Shown here piece by piece: positions 13,001-24,396 of a stretch of 64,000 bases of DNA. The notes beneath the pieces were generated by a model. It saw only the letters and a list, made by a program, of their open reading frames with translations, was not told the origin of the DNA and did not search any database. The DNA is from Turritopsis dohrnii (Eukaryota; Cnidaria; Hydrozoa; Anthoathecata; Oceaniidae), in assembly GCA_027922465.2 (NCBI GenBank), contig BQMF02000120.1:62001-126000 (forward strand), given 5' to 3'. Within the stretch, counting starts at the first letter, position 1. Each line of letters starts with the position of its first letter. The position numbers and the translations under genes were made by a program.

Positions 13001-16000
13001 AACTGTGATGTCGATTTCAAGGATGAAGACGGATATACCGCAATTATTTTGGCATCTAGGAATGGACACGTTGAATGTGTTAAAGTATTGCTGGAAAACA
13101 ACTGTGATGTCGATATCAAGAGTAACGCCGGAGTTACTGCGATTATGGTTGCATCTTGGAATGGACACGTTGAATGTGTGAAAGTATTGCTAGAGCACAA
13201 CTGTGATGTCGATATCAAGGATGAAGACGGATATACCGCGATTATGTTGGCATCTCTGAATGGACACGTTGAATGTGTGAAAGTATTGCTAGAGCACAAC
13301 TGTGATGCCGATATCAAGGGTAAAAACGGACATACCGCGATTATGTTTGCATCTTATCATTGACACGTTGAATGTGTGAAAGTATTGCTGGAAAACAACT
13401 GTGATGTCGATATCAAGGATGAAGACGGATGTACCGCGATTATGTTGGCATCTCAGAATGGACACGTTGAATATGTGAAAGAATTGCTGGAAAACAACTG
13501 TGATGTCGATATCAAGAGTAACGGTGGAGCTACCGCGATTATGTTGGCATCTCAGAATGGACACGTTGAATGTGTGAAAGTATTGCTGCAAAACAACTGT
13601 GATCTCGATATCAAGAGTAACGATGGAGGCACAGTGATTATGACGGCATCTCGAATTGGACACGTGGAATGTGTAAAAATATTGCTGAAAAACAACTGTG
13701 ATGACAATATCCAGAGTAACTATGGATGGACTGCGCTGATGGTGGCATCTATTCTGGGACACGTTGAATGCGTGAAAGTATTGCTGGAGCACAACTGTGA
13801 TGTCGATATCGAGGATGAAAACGGATATACCGCGCTTATGTTGGCATCTCAGCATGGACACGCCGAATGCGTGAGACTATTGCAATTACCTTAAATTATT
13901 TAAAAGTATCACTTTCACCGCAACAACAACTCCTAACACACTGATGATGGAATCCGGTTTACTCCATTTGTTTTTTTGTGAGGAATTATCAATTCACCGT
14001 TTGATAATAGCACTAGTCTATTAATCGTCCTGCTTTTTTAGCAGCATGTGTGTGTTATTCGATACCATATTGTCCATTATTTCAATGCATAAATTACAAC
14101 ACAGAAGCTTTTTTCTCGCTATGAAGTGTAACTTGTTCCAGTGTTTTGTTACAACGTTTTGATTTGAACTGGGGAATAATCCTTTGCTTCAAAATATACA
14201 GAATTTTTTCTATTAGTGAGCCTTAATGAGCACAAACAAAAAAAGAATAAGAACATAGTGAGCAATGGAGGAAGAAGTAACAGTAACAGCAACAGTATAT
14301 GTGAAAACATTATGCCCGCGTACTGACATCAAATTATTTCAAAATATTTCGTCAAGTAAGTCAGTATGTAAAATAGTTTAATTCTTTTTCCTTGATCATA
14401 AGTTCAAGGCACAATCCCTTACACTTTTGAAGGTTTATTGTAATTTTACAAATTACAGAATGTTAGAGATTCTCAATACACCATATTTTCTAGTGTTTTA
14501 GCCAAATATTTTTTTATTACAGTACAAAATATGTCCTATTTGATTTGATAAGAAAAAGTTGTAGATAGTTTTAAATTCTGAAGCATTTTTTAAATATTCC
14601 TTACGAACAAACGCTTCTTCAAATATAATAACAATTGGTGACTGCTGTTACGCCGAAGGTATTATTTCCGACATATGTAGCAACTCATATCAAGGTCTTC
14701 ACCAAGTAATTTGTCAAGGGTAAATCAGGTGGCTGCAAAATGAATCTTCCCACAAACCACGAGCCAGTTAGAACTGAAAAGTGTACTTAAAATAATGGAT
14801 TCTTCTTGCTAATATCTTCACTACAGATACCCCTCTACTTTTACTGGTGCAGGAACTTTCTTCTGGAACGGTCGATAACTGATACAACGTATAATCAGCT
14901 AACTCGAATAGCAAGGCCGCTACATGGTTGCTATATGTATCTAAAGTAACTTGTAACGAGCGAATAACTTTTTTCATGCTGACTTTACATTTCGTTAGGT
15001 GAGAAATATTTTGTTCTACCTCCAATTCTTTTAAACTGAGAAAATTAAGTTTCAAATTTCATAACCTCACTGAATCTTTAAGAAACCAACAACATAAGAC
15101 TGCCATTTGAAGAAGATTTTGCGCTTCACACAGGAAACATTTCTAGGGCCGTTACCGTCCGTGCAATTCGAGACAACTGTATTGTGGCTAATTTCAACTT
15201 TCACGGCTACATTTGATGAAGGTTTACTAGATTTACCAAAATTACTATATTTATCATTGATATTTGCTGCATTGGTCGTAATTACTGCATTTGTCGGTGT
15301 AAAAACGGCCACTATTTCCTTGTTCTGCCACAAAACTGCCTTCCTAAAGTTATCGCAACAATGGTCTATCAGAAACATTGTATGTTATTTTTTCACCATG
15401 ATTAAGTTAATTCCATGTTTACCTGTTCGATATATTTCCAATTATTAAATATGCATTTTATTTTTAAAAGTTCGAACGAGTTCAACTTTTTCTGTTTGTT
15501 CCGAACAGAAAAGAAGGAAAAGAAAAAAATAAACCAATCAGATTTTAGTATTAGTTCTTTTACGCTACTGTCCGCGAAAAATTTTCTAAAAGCGGAAAGT
15601 CGCCTTATGTGGAGAGCTGTGGTCAGCACAAATAGAGCAACTGAAAAATGGTCTGAGAACGAGCAGGAGTTTATTATTAAAAAAGCGCTCAAGCAAAGTA
15701 AAAAATTGATTGGCTCTCTCGCGGAGGTTATCTCTCAAATAACTGCTAACAGACTATTTTCTCGACCTTATAATAGTTCATGATCCTTAGTAAATGCCCT
15801 CTGTTTTAGTAAAATTATAAGTACGTAAAGTGAGTAAGTGAATAAATGAGGATTTATTTCTAGTATGTATATCAAAATTCATACACTTGGCTCTTCATCA
15901 AGAGAAGTGTATAGTATTATAATTATGATAGGACAGTGATTTCACTGCTTTTTGTCGAGGTTTGTTGGAAATGGATTTATAAAAGCCATATGTCTTTCTC

Positions 16001-17170
16001 TTTCTATACGTCCATAGTTAAGGTAATGCAACAAGAATGAAACAAAAGTCTATCTCTTCATGTCAACAAAGCTCATGGCTGGAATGAAATATCATTTTGT
16101 ATTATAAAAATATTTGACGAGAAACTTGTTATCTTCTATCCAAGGTCGAGCATGTTTCCTGGCAATGCCGTGTTTGAAAGGAGTTCATGTAATGTTTTTG
16201 CCATTATTCGTATGCCATCCCACAAAATTAAATATAAATTTATTGAAATATTATGGAATATGATGCATCGCCATGTTTGCATTAAAATGAATCATCACAA
16301 AGCGTTAATACGTAAGCCATGTTTTGCCCCAATTTGTAATAGTTTGCCCCTATTCGTAAAACCTTCTCAAATTTGTTGTAAAATTTATTCCCAGCCCGAA
16401 ATACCTGCCCTAATACGGTAACAACAAAATTGAATACCGTATTAAAACACCTTTGGACTACTTTTCCTGCTCCTACTCCACGGGCCGAAATGGCAGTTTA
16501 GCCTTACAGTCTGTGAAATTCCCTTTCGAAGCCGCGTAGATTGCAATGGAAGAACGGAGGCAGGTTTTTTTTAAAAAAAATATTTATTACATCAGTATTT
16601 TTTTGTGTTTTGCCACTTATTCTAGAAAGTTGCAGTTACAACTCGAGGCCGCCAGTTACAAGTCACGGCCGCTACGCAATAGCTTCGCACGTGCTTGATT
16701 GAGTGCACCAATCTGTAAAAAGCTGCAATCTGGTTGTTAAAATTTTTTATATTATTAATTATCAGCAAGTTGGATTGGCAGACTGTTTCTTTGTCATTGA
16801 GTTTTTAGCTGCAAACATTTAACATATTTCTTTGACGTGGCAAAACATTCATTTCTCAATTTATTTCTCCGATGCATTACCAGTCCTTGTGAAAGATATA
16901 GATATAATTTCACTACTTGAGAGTAGACTGTTTCGGTCAAAATTGACATTTTTGGCTTTTAAACTTGGCTAGCAAAAAGATTGTTGAACAGACATTTCTG
17001 GAGTTTGAGTTTAAACTGCCATAACTTGACGACTTCTCGATTTCTAACTTTGATTTGGTCAGCAACATTACCGCAGTTCTTCCAATTTAGTACGGAATTT
17101 TTAAATCAATTTTGTGATTCTAATTAAGTAGCGTGAATATTCAAACTAATTACAAAAAGCCTGAAATATG
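10030..17170 (+). repeat. Tandem segmental duplication, unit A
   Basis: The first of three homologous segments. Similarity to units B and C starts in the 5' flank of the RING exon (CTCAAGAAATACA...) and runs through the gene and about 3 kb of 3' flank to around 17170 (TTTGGTCAGCAACATT and after). RING start codons lie at 10205, 19101 and 28288, giving periods of 8896 and 9187 bp. Unit A lacks the block present at about 25280-26052 of unit B and is the most diverged. Outer limits are approximate. Confidence 0.8.
10205..13894 (+). pseudogene. RING/B-box/coiled-coil/ankyrin gene, copy A (disrupted)
   Basis: Exons by comparison with copies B and C: 10205-10473, 10816-11614, 12070-12094, 12424-12473, 12555-13894, all GT-AG. 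It carries the same RING (C7, C10, C22, H24, C27, C30, C47, C51), B-boxes and coiled coil. Exon 2 has lost 12 nt in frame (near 11484) and 22 nt out of frame (at 11539-11540), which shifts the frame and stops it at 11546-11548. The ankyrin exon would hold 11 full 33-residue repeats plus a final part-repeat, but has a single-base nonsense change at 13361-13363 (GGA to TGA) in the seventh. Two independent lesions make this a pseudogene or at best a truncated RING/B-box/coiled-coil product of about 330 residues. No intact bypass is visible. Confidence 0.85.
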
Positions 17171-17230
17171 ATGACCTTGTTTAAAAAATCAGACATCCGT
17201 TACAGCAGTTATAACTACAGTTTATAGAGT
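13895..17230. other. 3' flank of copy A: duplicated-unit sequence
   Basis: Noncoding part of unit A, homologous to 22430-27300 and 31421-42200. It includes a block at about 15100-15780 conserved in all three units and partly open on both strands, and one arm (about 16400-16500) of an inverted repeat that is complete only in unit B. No gene is called. Confidence 0.5.
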
Positions 17231-17390
17231 AAACTCAAACTTGTGGATCTTCATTAATGATTTCAAAATCGTGAAAAGTCACACACAGAATCAAAACTTA
17301 AAAGATATTGGAAAAGATATTGTAAAAGATATACTATTTCAAGGGAACTTGGTGCAGAGCATCTTCTCAGTGGGTGAATTTGTTGAGTAA

Positions 17391-17478
17391 TCACTGCGAA
17401 GAGCATTAAAAATATAAAAATATTAAAATATAAAAATATTAATGCAATTTCTATGAAAATGCTCTTCATCGCAGTGAC
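17391..17478. repeat. Dispersed hairpin repeat, copy 2
   Basis: TCACTGCGAAGAGCATT on the left and AATGCTCTTCATCGCAGTGA on the right form a near-perfect stem. The loop holds an AAATATAAAAATATT run. Preceded by TGGGTGAATTTGTTGA, matching the other two copies. Confidence 0.7.
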
Positions 17479-18077
17479 TTTTTGACGATTTTGTGCACTG
17501 GGTGAGACAACATGGATGTGCAACCTTTCCTTTGCAAATAGATTGGTTTCAATGCTTTTCCATGTAGGTTGGAGCCTGGTTGCCGTAACTGTTGTCTGTT
17601 GCTTGTTCTATGGATGGAAGAAGAAGGCATTAATATGGGAGATTTTTTTGTTGTTAAGAGGAATTGTGGAGACAAATGTTCGAATCACATTGATGTCATT
17701 CTTAAGAGTTTAAGTAGACTATAGGCCTTCCTGGAAATTCGGTTATGGCATTCATTGCCTCGTTTGTAAATTTTCAATCACTACATACATAGTTAAAGAT
17801 GATTTTTCTTCAAGGTATTGTTTCTTTTCATCAAATACCCTAAATGTCATAATTATACATGTTGAAAGCGACCAGCTGTGATGTCATTCCCAAGATGTTC
17901 TAGCTCAAATTATATAGCCGTAATTGGATAGGGCAATGCAGGATGTAACAAGATGCCACAGAATCTCTCACTTTACAGACTCTAGAAATAGTGACATCCC
18001 TTTCAATATACGAAAGACAATAAGCCGTACAAACGAGGTGTACACACAACAACCTAGTGAGTAAATTTATTGAAAAG

Positions 18078-18150
18078 TCACTATGAATCATTGCATTTCT
18101 CATAGAAATGTACACACTATTTCAATAAACATACTCTTCATCGCAGTGAC
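18078..18150. repeat. Dispersed hairpin repeat, copy 3
   Basis: TCACTATGAATCATTG on the left and CATACTCTTCATCGCAGTGA on the right; the left arm is more diverged. Preceded by GTGAGTAAATTTATTGAAAAG, the same lead-in as the other copies. Confidence 0.6.
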
Positions 18151-18889
18151 ATTTTTGCGATTAAGAAATGCTTGATAAAAATAGCATTCTGAACTGCAGG
18201 TTGCAATACATCCAATTAGAACAGGGTAACAATGACATACAGCTAGGTAGATATCGCTTCCAAGTCGTTATATTTCTCAATACCTGTGTACATCATTGGA
18301 TATAATGTTTACATAACTTTTTCCATGTTTTTATTATTCTATTTACTACATGTTTGAATGGCTGTGCGATCCGTCGAATGGTTTCCATAAAACGCGTGTA
18401 CAACCTAGTTCACAATGCTTCTGAAGGATTTTTTGGTGAAGTCTATACTGATGCTTCTTTTTGTTTCTGCCCCCTATTGATGGTCTATTGATGATACAAA
18501 ACCCACGTTGCTTGATTACCACTTTGCCATGGAAGATTTCCACTTTAAACACTTTTTTTCAAGAAATAATTATTTGGTGAGATAACAAATTCGATCAAGT
18601 AAAAACTAAGAGCTTCGGAGATAAAAAGAAGAAATGAAAAAAAGAACATAGCTGCCAGATTTTATAACAAACGAATCCCACATAAGTTCTCAAAATGATT
18701 TCCGTCAAAATTGAAGATCTATAATCAGCATTACGGCCCTCAAGAGTATCTTCCCCACTCAGTGTTGTTGACAGCACGTTTAATGACGTTAGGGTCAGCT
18801 CTTAAAACGTTCCAAATTTCTTTCTTCGTATGCTGTGTCCTAGTTGTTCGAAAGCAGCGAAAAATTTATGGAAAATTGTGTATATTTAA

Positions 18890-19100
18890 TGAAAATCGCA
18901 AAGCAAAGAGCTCGGTTCAAGAAATACACGTTAAAACAACGTGGAAACCATCCTTCATGGCATACTTGTTTACGGTTTTAAGTAATATGATATTTTTCGT
19001 AAATATCATGTGATGAAGAAAAACATCTATTGTAAAACTGCAAACAGACAGTTTATGAGAAAAAGCAAGAGAATTTTGACGCGAACTTGACAATTCCACA
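18890..19100 (+). promoter_or_regulatory. Conserved 5' flank of copy B (putative promoter/5' UTR)
   Basis: About 200 bp directly upstream of the start codon is shared with 28070-28287 (copy C) and, less well, with 10030-10204 (copy A). B and C share a hairpin, ATGATATTT then TTCGT then AAATATCAT (18988-19010), that copy A lacks. No TATA box can be fixed by eye, so the promoter role is inference from position and conservation. Confidence 0.35.
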
Positions 19101-22100
19101 ATGGCTGAAGAATATGAATGTGAGATTTGTATGGAAGAATTAATCGATTCCAAAGCATTACTATGTGGACATTCGCTCTGTAAAAACTGCAAGCTAAACC
19201 TCCTTCAATTTAATGATAATGGAAGCGCCATTTTGAAATGTCCCAATCAATGTGCAGAAGTTACTAAAGTTGGACAGGATCAAACTGTCGATGATGTTTT
19301 ACGGAAAAACTTTACAGTAGAACGTGTTTTGGAATCACTTCGTGATAAAGCCAACGCCCAAGTAGAGAGGTAAGTCTATATAGGGATGTGTTCTATTTTT
19401 TAAATATATTAAGTCTGAAATACATTATTATTTAAATGATCAGTTTAAATCTTTTTTAAATAAAAGAAAACGTGATACATAACGAAATAAATAGAAATAT
19501 AGTCCCAGTGGGCAAAATCGACATCCTTTACAGAAACAGAATCAACTTTTAGTTTATAAGTTCGATCAGGTAATTTGACAATAGAGTTATTCAATCTTCC
19601 CAGTGGGTAAATTCCTATTATTTCTATTTTTTTAGTTGGTAATGTTAGTTAAAATTGTCTTTCGAGATTTTGAGTTTATTCTTGGCGTTCATTAAGGGTG
19701 AAAGTCAACTGTCAAGGAGCAAATGCACACGATGCATTACCTTATTGTTACTGTAAGAATTGTCGAAAGTTATTGTGTAAAGCATGTTTGAACAAACATG
19801 AATGTCAAAGAAATGAATGCATCAAGATTTCATGGGATACTCAAAAACAATGTTTCCTTCCCTTTTGTGAAGAACACAAGTTGTCTGCAAAATTCATCTG
19901 CAACAAATGTAACAACACGTTTCTCTGTATATACTGCAAGAACAGAACCCACAAAGATCACGAAAAAAGTGAACTGGAATCCAAAATACAAAAGTTGAAG
20001 GTAGAAATAGCTACTGAACTTGAAGCTGCAAGGAAATTGTCAGAGAAAATCAAGCAATCAGGGGGCGCTGTTGAGAATAAAATAAAGAAATTCAGAGAAG
20101 AACTGGAGGAAGAACTGCTTTTGCGAAAGTACGTCAACCTAAGGAAATACTTTGCTCAACTCAACGAAGAAGAAGCAAACATATTAAAAGAATTTGATGA
20201 ACAGACGAATGATTTCGTGTCACAAAGAAAGAAAATGTTGGATTCGTGTAAGGAGGTCACCAAATTATTGGAGAATCGCAAAGAAATCTCAACTCTCGTG
20301 ATGTTAATTGAACAAAATTTTCTTCTGGAGAAGTTACAAGCAATTTCCAATGAGCTGTCATTGAAATTGCTCTTGCTTGATGGTACACATGAAAACAAGA
20401 TGGGAAAATTACAAGGTGATGTGCTCGTTGACGAAACAAGTACGAAAACCACCTGCAGATTGAATCCAAAACTATTAGATGCAGGCGATGAAGTTGTCGA
20501 TTGCAAAATTGTATCAACAAAAGTGAATGGTACGTTTATCATAGCTATCACGTTTGATTTCTACATTATGTTTTTCTACATTATTCAATGGACGTACAAA
20601 AGGGGCAAGACATCATGAAAGATTTTCTAAATCTATAGAATAAGCAATTATCTCCATAATAAGTAATAAAGCTACTATCTTGCAGTGCTATTGTTACTTG
20701 CATTTCCTACTGTGTTATTGAGGATATCAGAGTTGTGTTCGTCAAACGTTTTATTTTTCATTGATTTATTTCTAATGATCATATCATATATGATATGTTA
20801 TGGAGATAATTGAGTGAGAGTAACTGCCAATTCGAAGACTTAAAGAGAGTAGTTGCTCATTCACTTTTTATTTATATGTCCATAATCGAACTTATAGTGA
20901 AGTACTTTATAAACATTTCCCTATACATTTGAAATAGCCAGTTGACTTGAAAATATTTTTGATTTACTTCATTTGTTTATAAATAACGATTAATGTTGGT
21001 TGTCCGAAAATAGAACATTTATTTATTTTTTTTAGATTTGTACCGTGCGGCAAAATACAGGTATGTTTTCATTTACCAAACCACTGTTTTGGCCTTCCAC
21101 AAGTTGAATTTTCGAGATGAGATACCAAAAATCTATCGCCTTAAAAAAATGTCACATGAAAATGGTCTTAAGGAATTAACAGTAAATAAACGAATTTGAG
21201 TGTTTATATAACTTGACAAGCAGTTGCCAAAATTAAAATAAAATCTGACTGTCATCTAACTGTGGTGAGTCAGTGGTAAATAAAAAACATTGTCCATATG
21301 ATAACGTTAATCAGGTTCAATATTAGAAATTATCTCTTTTTAAGACGGTACATGTAATTTTTAGTGACCTTCAGAAATTCATGGAAAGAATTATACGAAA
21401 ATTCAGCTTCAAAGGTAACAATTGTATATAAATTTAGCATCAAACTATGCATAGTTCGGAATAAATAACATGATTAACTTGATAGATATTTTTGAAGAAA
21501 TACGGAATGGAGGAGACAGTATCGAATTCTGGCTCACTTTAAAAACAACAGATATACAAGCGAAAGAACGTCCTCTATTGGAAACTGCCGTGGAAAATGA
21601 CCAATGGGAAATGCTGAAAATAATATTAGACTCTACAAATGCTGATGTCACCAGTTTACTTGATCAACAAAAGGCTCTGCCAAAGTCTGCAAAGAATGGA
21701 CACATTGAATGTGTGAAAGCATTGCTGGAAAACAACTGTGATGTCGATATCAAGAGTAACAGCGGATTTACCGCGCTCATGTTGGCATCTCAGAATGGAC
21801 ACATTGAATGTGTGAAAGTATTGCTGGAAAACAACTGTAATGTTGATATCAAGAATGAATACGGAGTTACCGCGCTTATGTTGGCATCTCAGAATGGACA
21901 CATTGAATGTGTGAAAGTATTGCTGGAAAAAAACTGTGATGTTGATATCAAGAATGAATACGGAGTTACCGCGCTTATGTTGGCATCTCAGGATGGACAC
22001 ATTGAATGTGTGAGAATATTGCTGGAAAACAACTGTGATGTCGATATCAAGAATGAAAACGGAGCTACCGCGCTTATGTTCGCATCTTATCATGGACACA

Positions 22101-22429
22101 TTGAATGTGTGGAAGCATTGCTGGAAAACAACTGTGATGTCGATATCAAGTGTGAAGACGGAGCTACCGCGCTTATTGTCGCATCTCAGGATGGACACAT
22201 TGAATGTGTGAAAGTATTGCTGGAAAACAACTGTGATGTCGATATCAAGACTGAAGACGGATTTACCGCGCTTATGTTGGCATCTCAGAATGGACACATT
22301 GAATGTGTGAAAGCATTGCTGGAAAACAACTGTGATGTTGATATCAAGAATGAAGACGGAGTTACCGCGCTTATGTTTGCATCTCAGAATGGACACATTG
22401 AATGCGTTAGACTATTGCAATTACCTTGA
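19101..22429 (+). CDS. TRIM-like RING/B-box/coiled-coil protein with C-terminal ankyrin repeats, copy B
   Basis: Five exons: 19101-19369, 19697-20529, 21036-21060, 21365-21414, 21486-22429. All are GT-AG and phases close, giving 2121 nt and 706 residues. RING C3HC4 at residues 7-51 (ligands C7, C10, C22, H24, C27, C30, C47, C51). B-box1-like Cys-rich segment 95-126 and B-box2 about 132-172 (CEEH, CNKC, CIYC, HKDH). Charged coiled coil about 175-300. Two tiny exons encode a linker DLYRAAKYSDLQKFMERI. The ankyrin array 463-693 has seven 33-residue repeats (GHIECVK...NNCDVDIK...TALMLAS) and a capping part-repeat to 706. RING plus B-box plus coiled coil marks a TRIM-type E3 ubiquitin ligase, probably cytosolic, with ankyrins as the likely substrate-binding part (inferred). 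Possible poly(A) signal AATAAA at 22781. The apparent ATG at 21470 is intronic in this model. Confidence 0.88.
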
Positions 22430-24396
22430 ATTATTTAAAAGGACCACTTTTACAGCAACAACAACTCGTAACACACAGATAGTGGAATCAGGTTTATTCC
22501 ATTCCTCCTTTTGTGAGGATTTATTGATACACATTTTGATAATTGCACCCATCAATTAATCGCCCTGTTCTTTAAAGGTCTGTGCCTGGTAATCGTTCCA
22601 ATATTGTGCAATATCTCTATGCATAAATTACGACACAGTAGCCTTTGCTTCGTTTTGAAGTGTAACTTGTTCAGATGTTTCGTCACAATGTCCCGATCTG
22701 AACTGGGAGATAATCCTTTGCTTCAAGATAACAATTATTTCTTTTATTAATTGAACACACTGTGAACCAAAATTATCACAAATAAATAAGGAAGAGGAAT
22801 ATAGTAAGCAATACGGGAAGAAGTCATAGCAACAGTATTATGTGGAAATATTATGGTTGCCCGAGTAGTGACATTAAATTATTTCAAAATATTTCGTCAA
22901 GTAAGTCGGAATGTAGAATAGATTAATTATTTTTATTTGATCATAAGTTCAAGGGGTAATCCTTACACTTCTGAAGGTTGATTGGCGCACAAAACTTATA
23001 ATTTTACAAATTGTACTATGCACAGAATATTAGGGTTTCTTAATGCACCATATTTTCTAGTGTTTTATCCAAATATTTTTTTTATTACAGTACAAATATG
23101 TCCTTTTTGATTGGATAAAAAAAGTTGTAGATTGTTTTAATTTTTGAAGCATTTTTTATGTGTAATAAGTATAAATATTCCTTACGAACAAACGCTTCTT
23201 CAAACATAATAACAATTGGTGACTGCTGTTACGCCGAAGGTCTTATTTCCGACATATGTAGTAACTTACATCAAGGTCTTCACCAAGTAACTTGCTTGAC
23301 AAGTTATCAGGTGGCTTCAAAATGAATTTTCCCATAAACCACGAGCCCGTTCGAATTGAAAAGTATACTTAAAAAATGGATTCTTCTTGCTTATATCTTC
23401 ACTAGGGATACCCTTCTACTTTTACTGGTGTAGGAAATTTTTTCTGGAACGGGCGATAACTGATACAACGTATATAATCAGCTAACACTAATAGCAAGGC
23501 CGTTACATGGTTGCAATAACCCCTCTCACCAACTGGGCAATCACAGACAGCAGACAAAACAGTGTCTGAATTTTGATCTTAGGTAACTTGTAATGAACGA
23601 ATATCTTTTTTCTTGCTGACTTTACATTTCATTAGGTGAGAATTATTTTGTTCTACCTACGATTCTTTTAAACTGAGAAAATTAAGTTTTAAATTTCATA
23701 ACCTCACTGAATCTTTTAGAAACCAACAAGATAAGGATGCCGCTTGAAGAAGATTTTGAGCTTGTTTTTGGAAGAAGCTCACAGAGAAAGAAGCAAATAA
23801 CCCTGAAAAGCTTGAAAACAATCGGGGCTCATTTTTCCAAAAATGGAGATAGAACAAAACAATTCTCACCTAACGATTTTGCTTTAACGAGATATTTATA
23901 CTCAATAATAAGAGAAGTAAATACTGAGTCTGCAAAAATGTAACGTTCATATTTGAACTTTCGCCTACGATCAAGTGCCTTGATTATTGAAGTTTTAGGT
24001 GATTTACCACTGTTTTTGCAAAGCAGTTTAATTTCTTTGATTGTTACGGAGGGCGTCTCTGGGCATACCTAGCAAAGACTTTCCTCATGAATCAAAAACC
24101 ATATCAGTATCTTCGTTGATGTTTTGTAATAATAATCTTGTAAAGTCTGTGTGCTTTTGTTATCTTCTGTTTGCTTTTTTTAATAAGTATAGCCTCGTTT
24201 TCATGCAGGAAGCATTTCTAGGGCCGCCACCGTCCGTGCAATTCGAGACAACTGTAAAATGGCTCATTTACAACTTTCACCTACATTTGATGTAGGTTTA
24301 CTAGATTTAGCAAAATTGTTGTTGATTTTTACTGCATTTGTCGGGATTACTGCGTTTGTCGGCGTAAAAACGGCCACATTATTTCCTTGTTCTGCC
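22430..24396. other. 3' flank of copy B, no gene called
   Basis: Probable 3' UTR, then noncoding duplicated sequence nearly identical to 31421-33383. A short open frame at 23737-23943 (MPLEEDFELVFGRSS...) is disrupted in unit C by small deletions and is absent as a unit from A, so I do not call it coding. Confidence 0.5.

Larger units (their letters stand above)
17231..18890. other. Spacer between units A and B
   Basis: Unique spacer without a supportable gene. It holds two copies of the small hairpin repeat (17391-17478 and 18078-18150). A short minus-strand stretch near 18640-18860 reads NNTEWGRYS and FENLCGIRLL with stops, which could be a decayed transposase remnant; I cannot name it. 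Confidence 0.4.

Noticed and set aside
21656..22396. 246-residue antisense frame in the ankyrin exon (and the like at 30647-31387, 13289-13861)
   Set aside because: The 99-bp repeat period is a multiple of three, so an antisense frame free of stops in one unit stays open through the array. It has no independent support.
21470..22429. A stand-alone ankyrin gene starting at ATG 21470 (and 30461)
   Set aside because: The ATG lies in an intron of a model that joins all five exons in phase in both intact copies, and the short intron and micro-exons are conserved. I treat the ankyrin part as a terminal exon.
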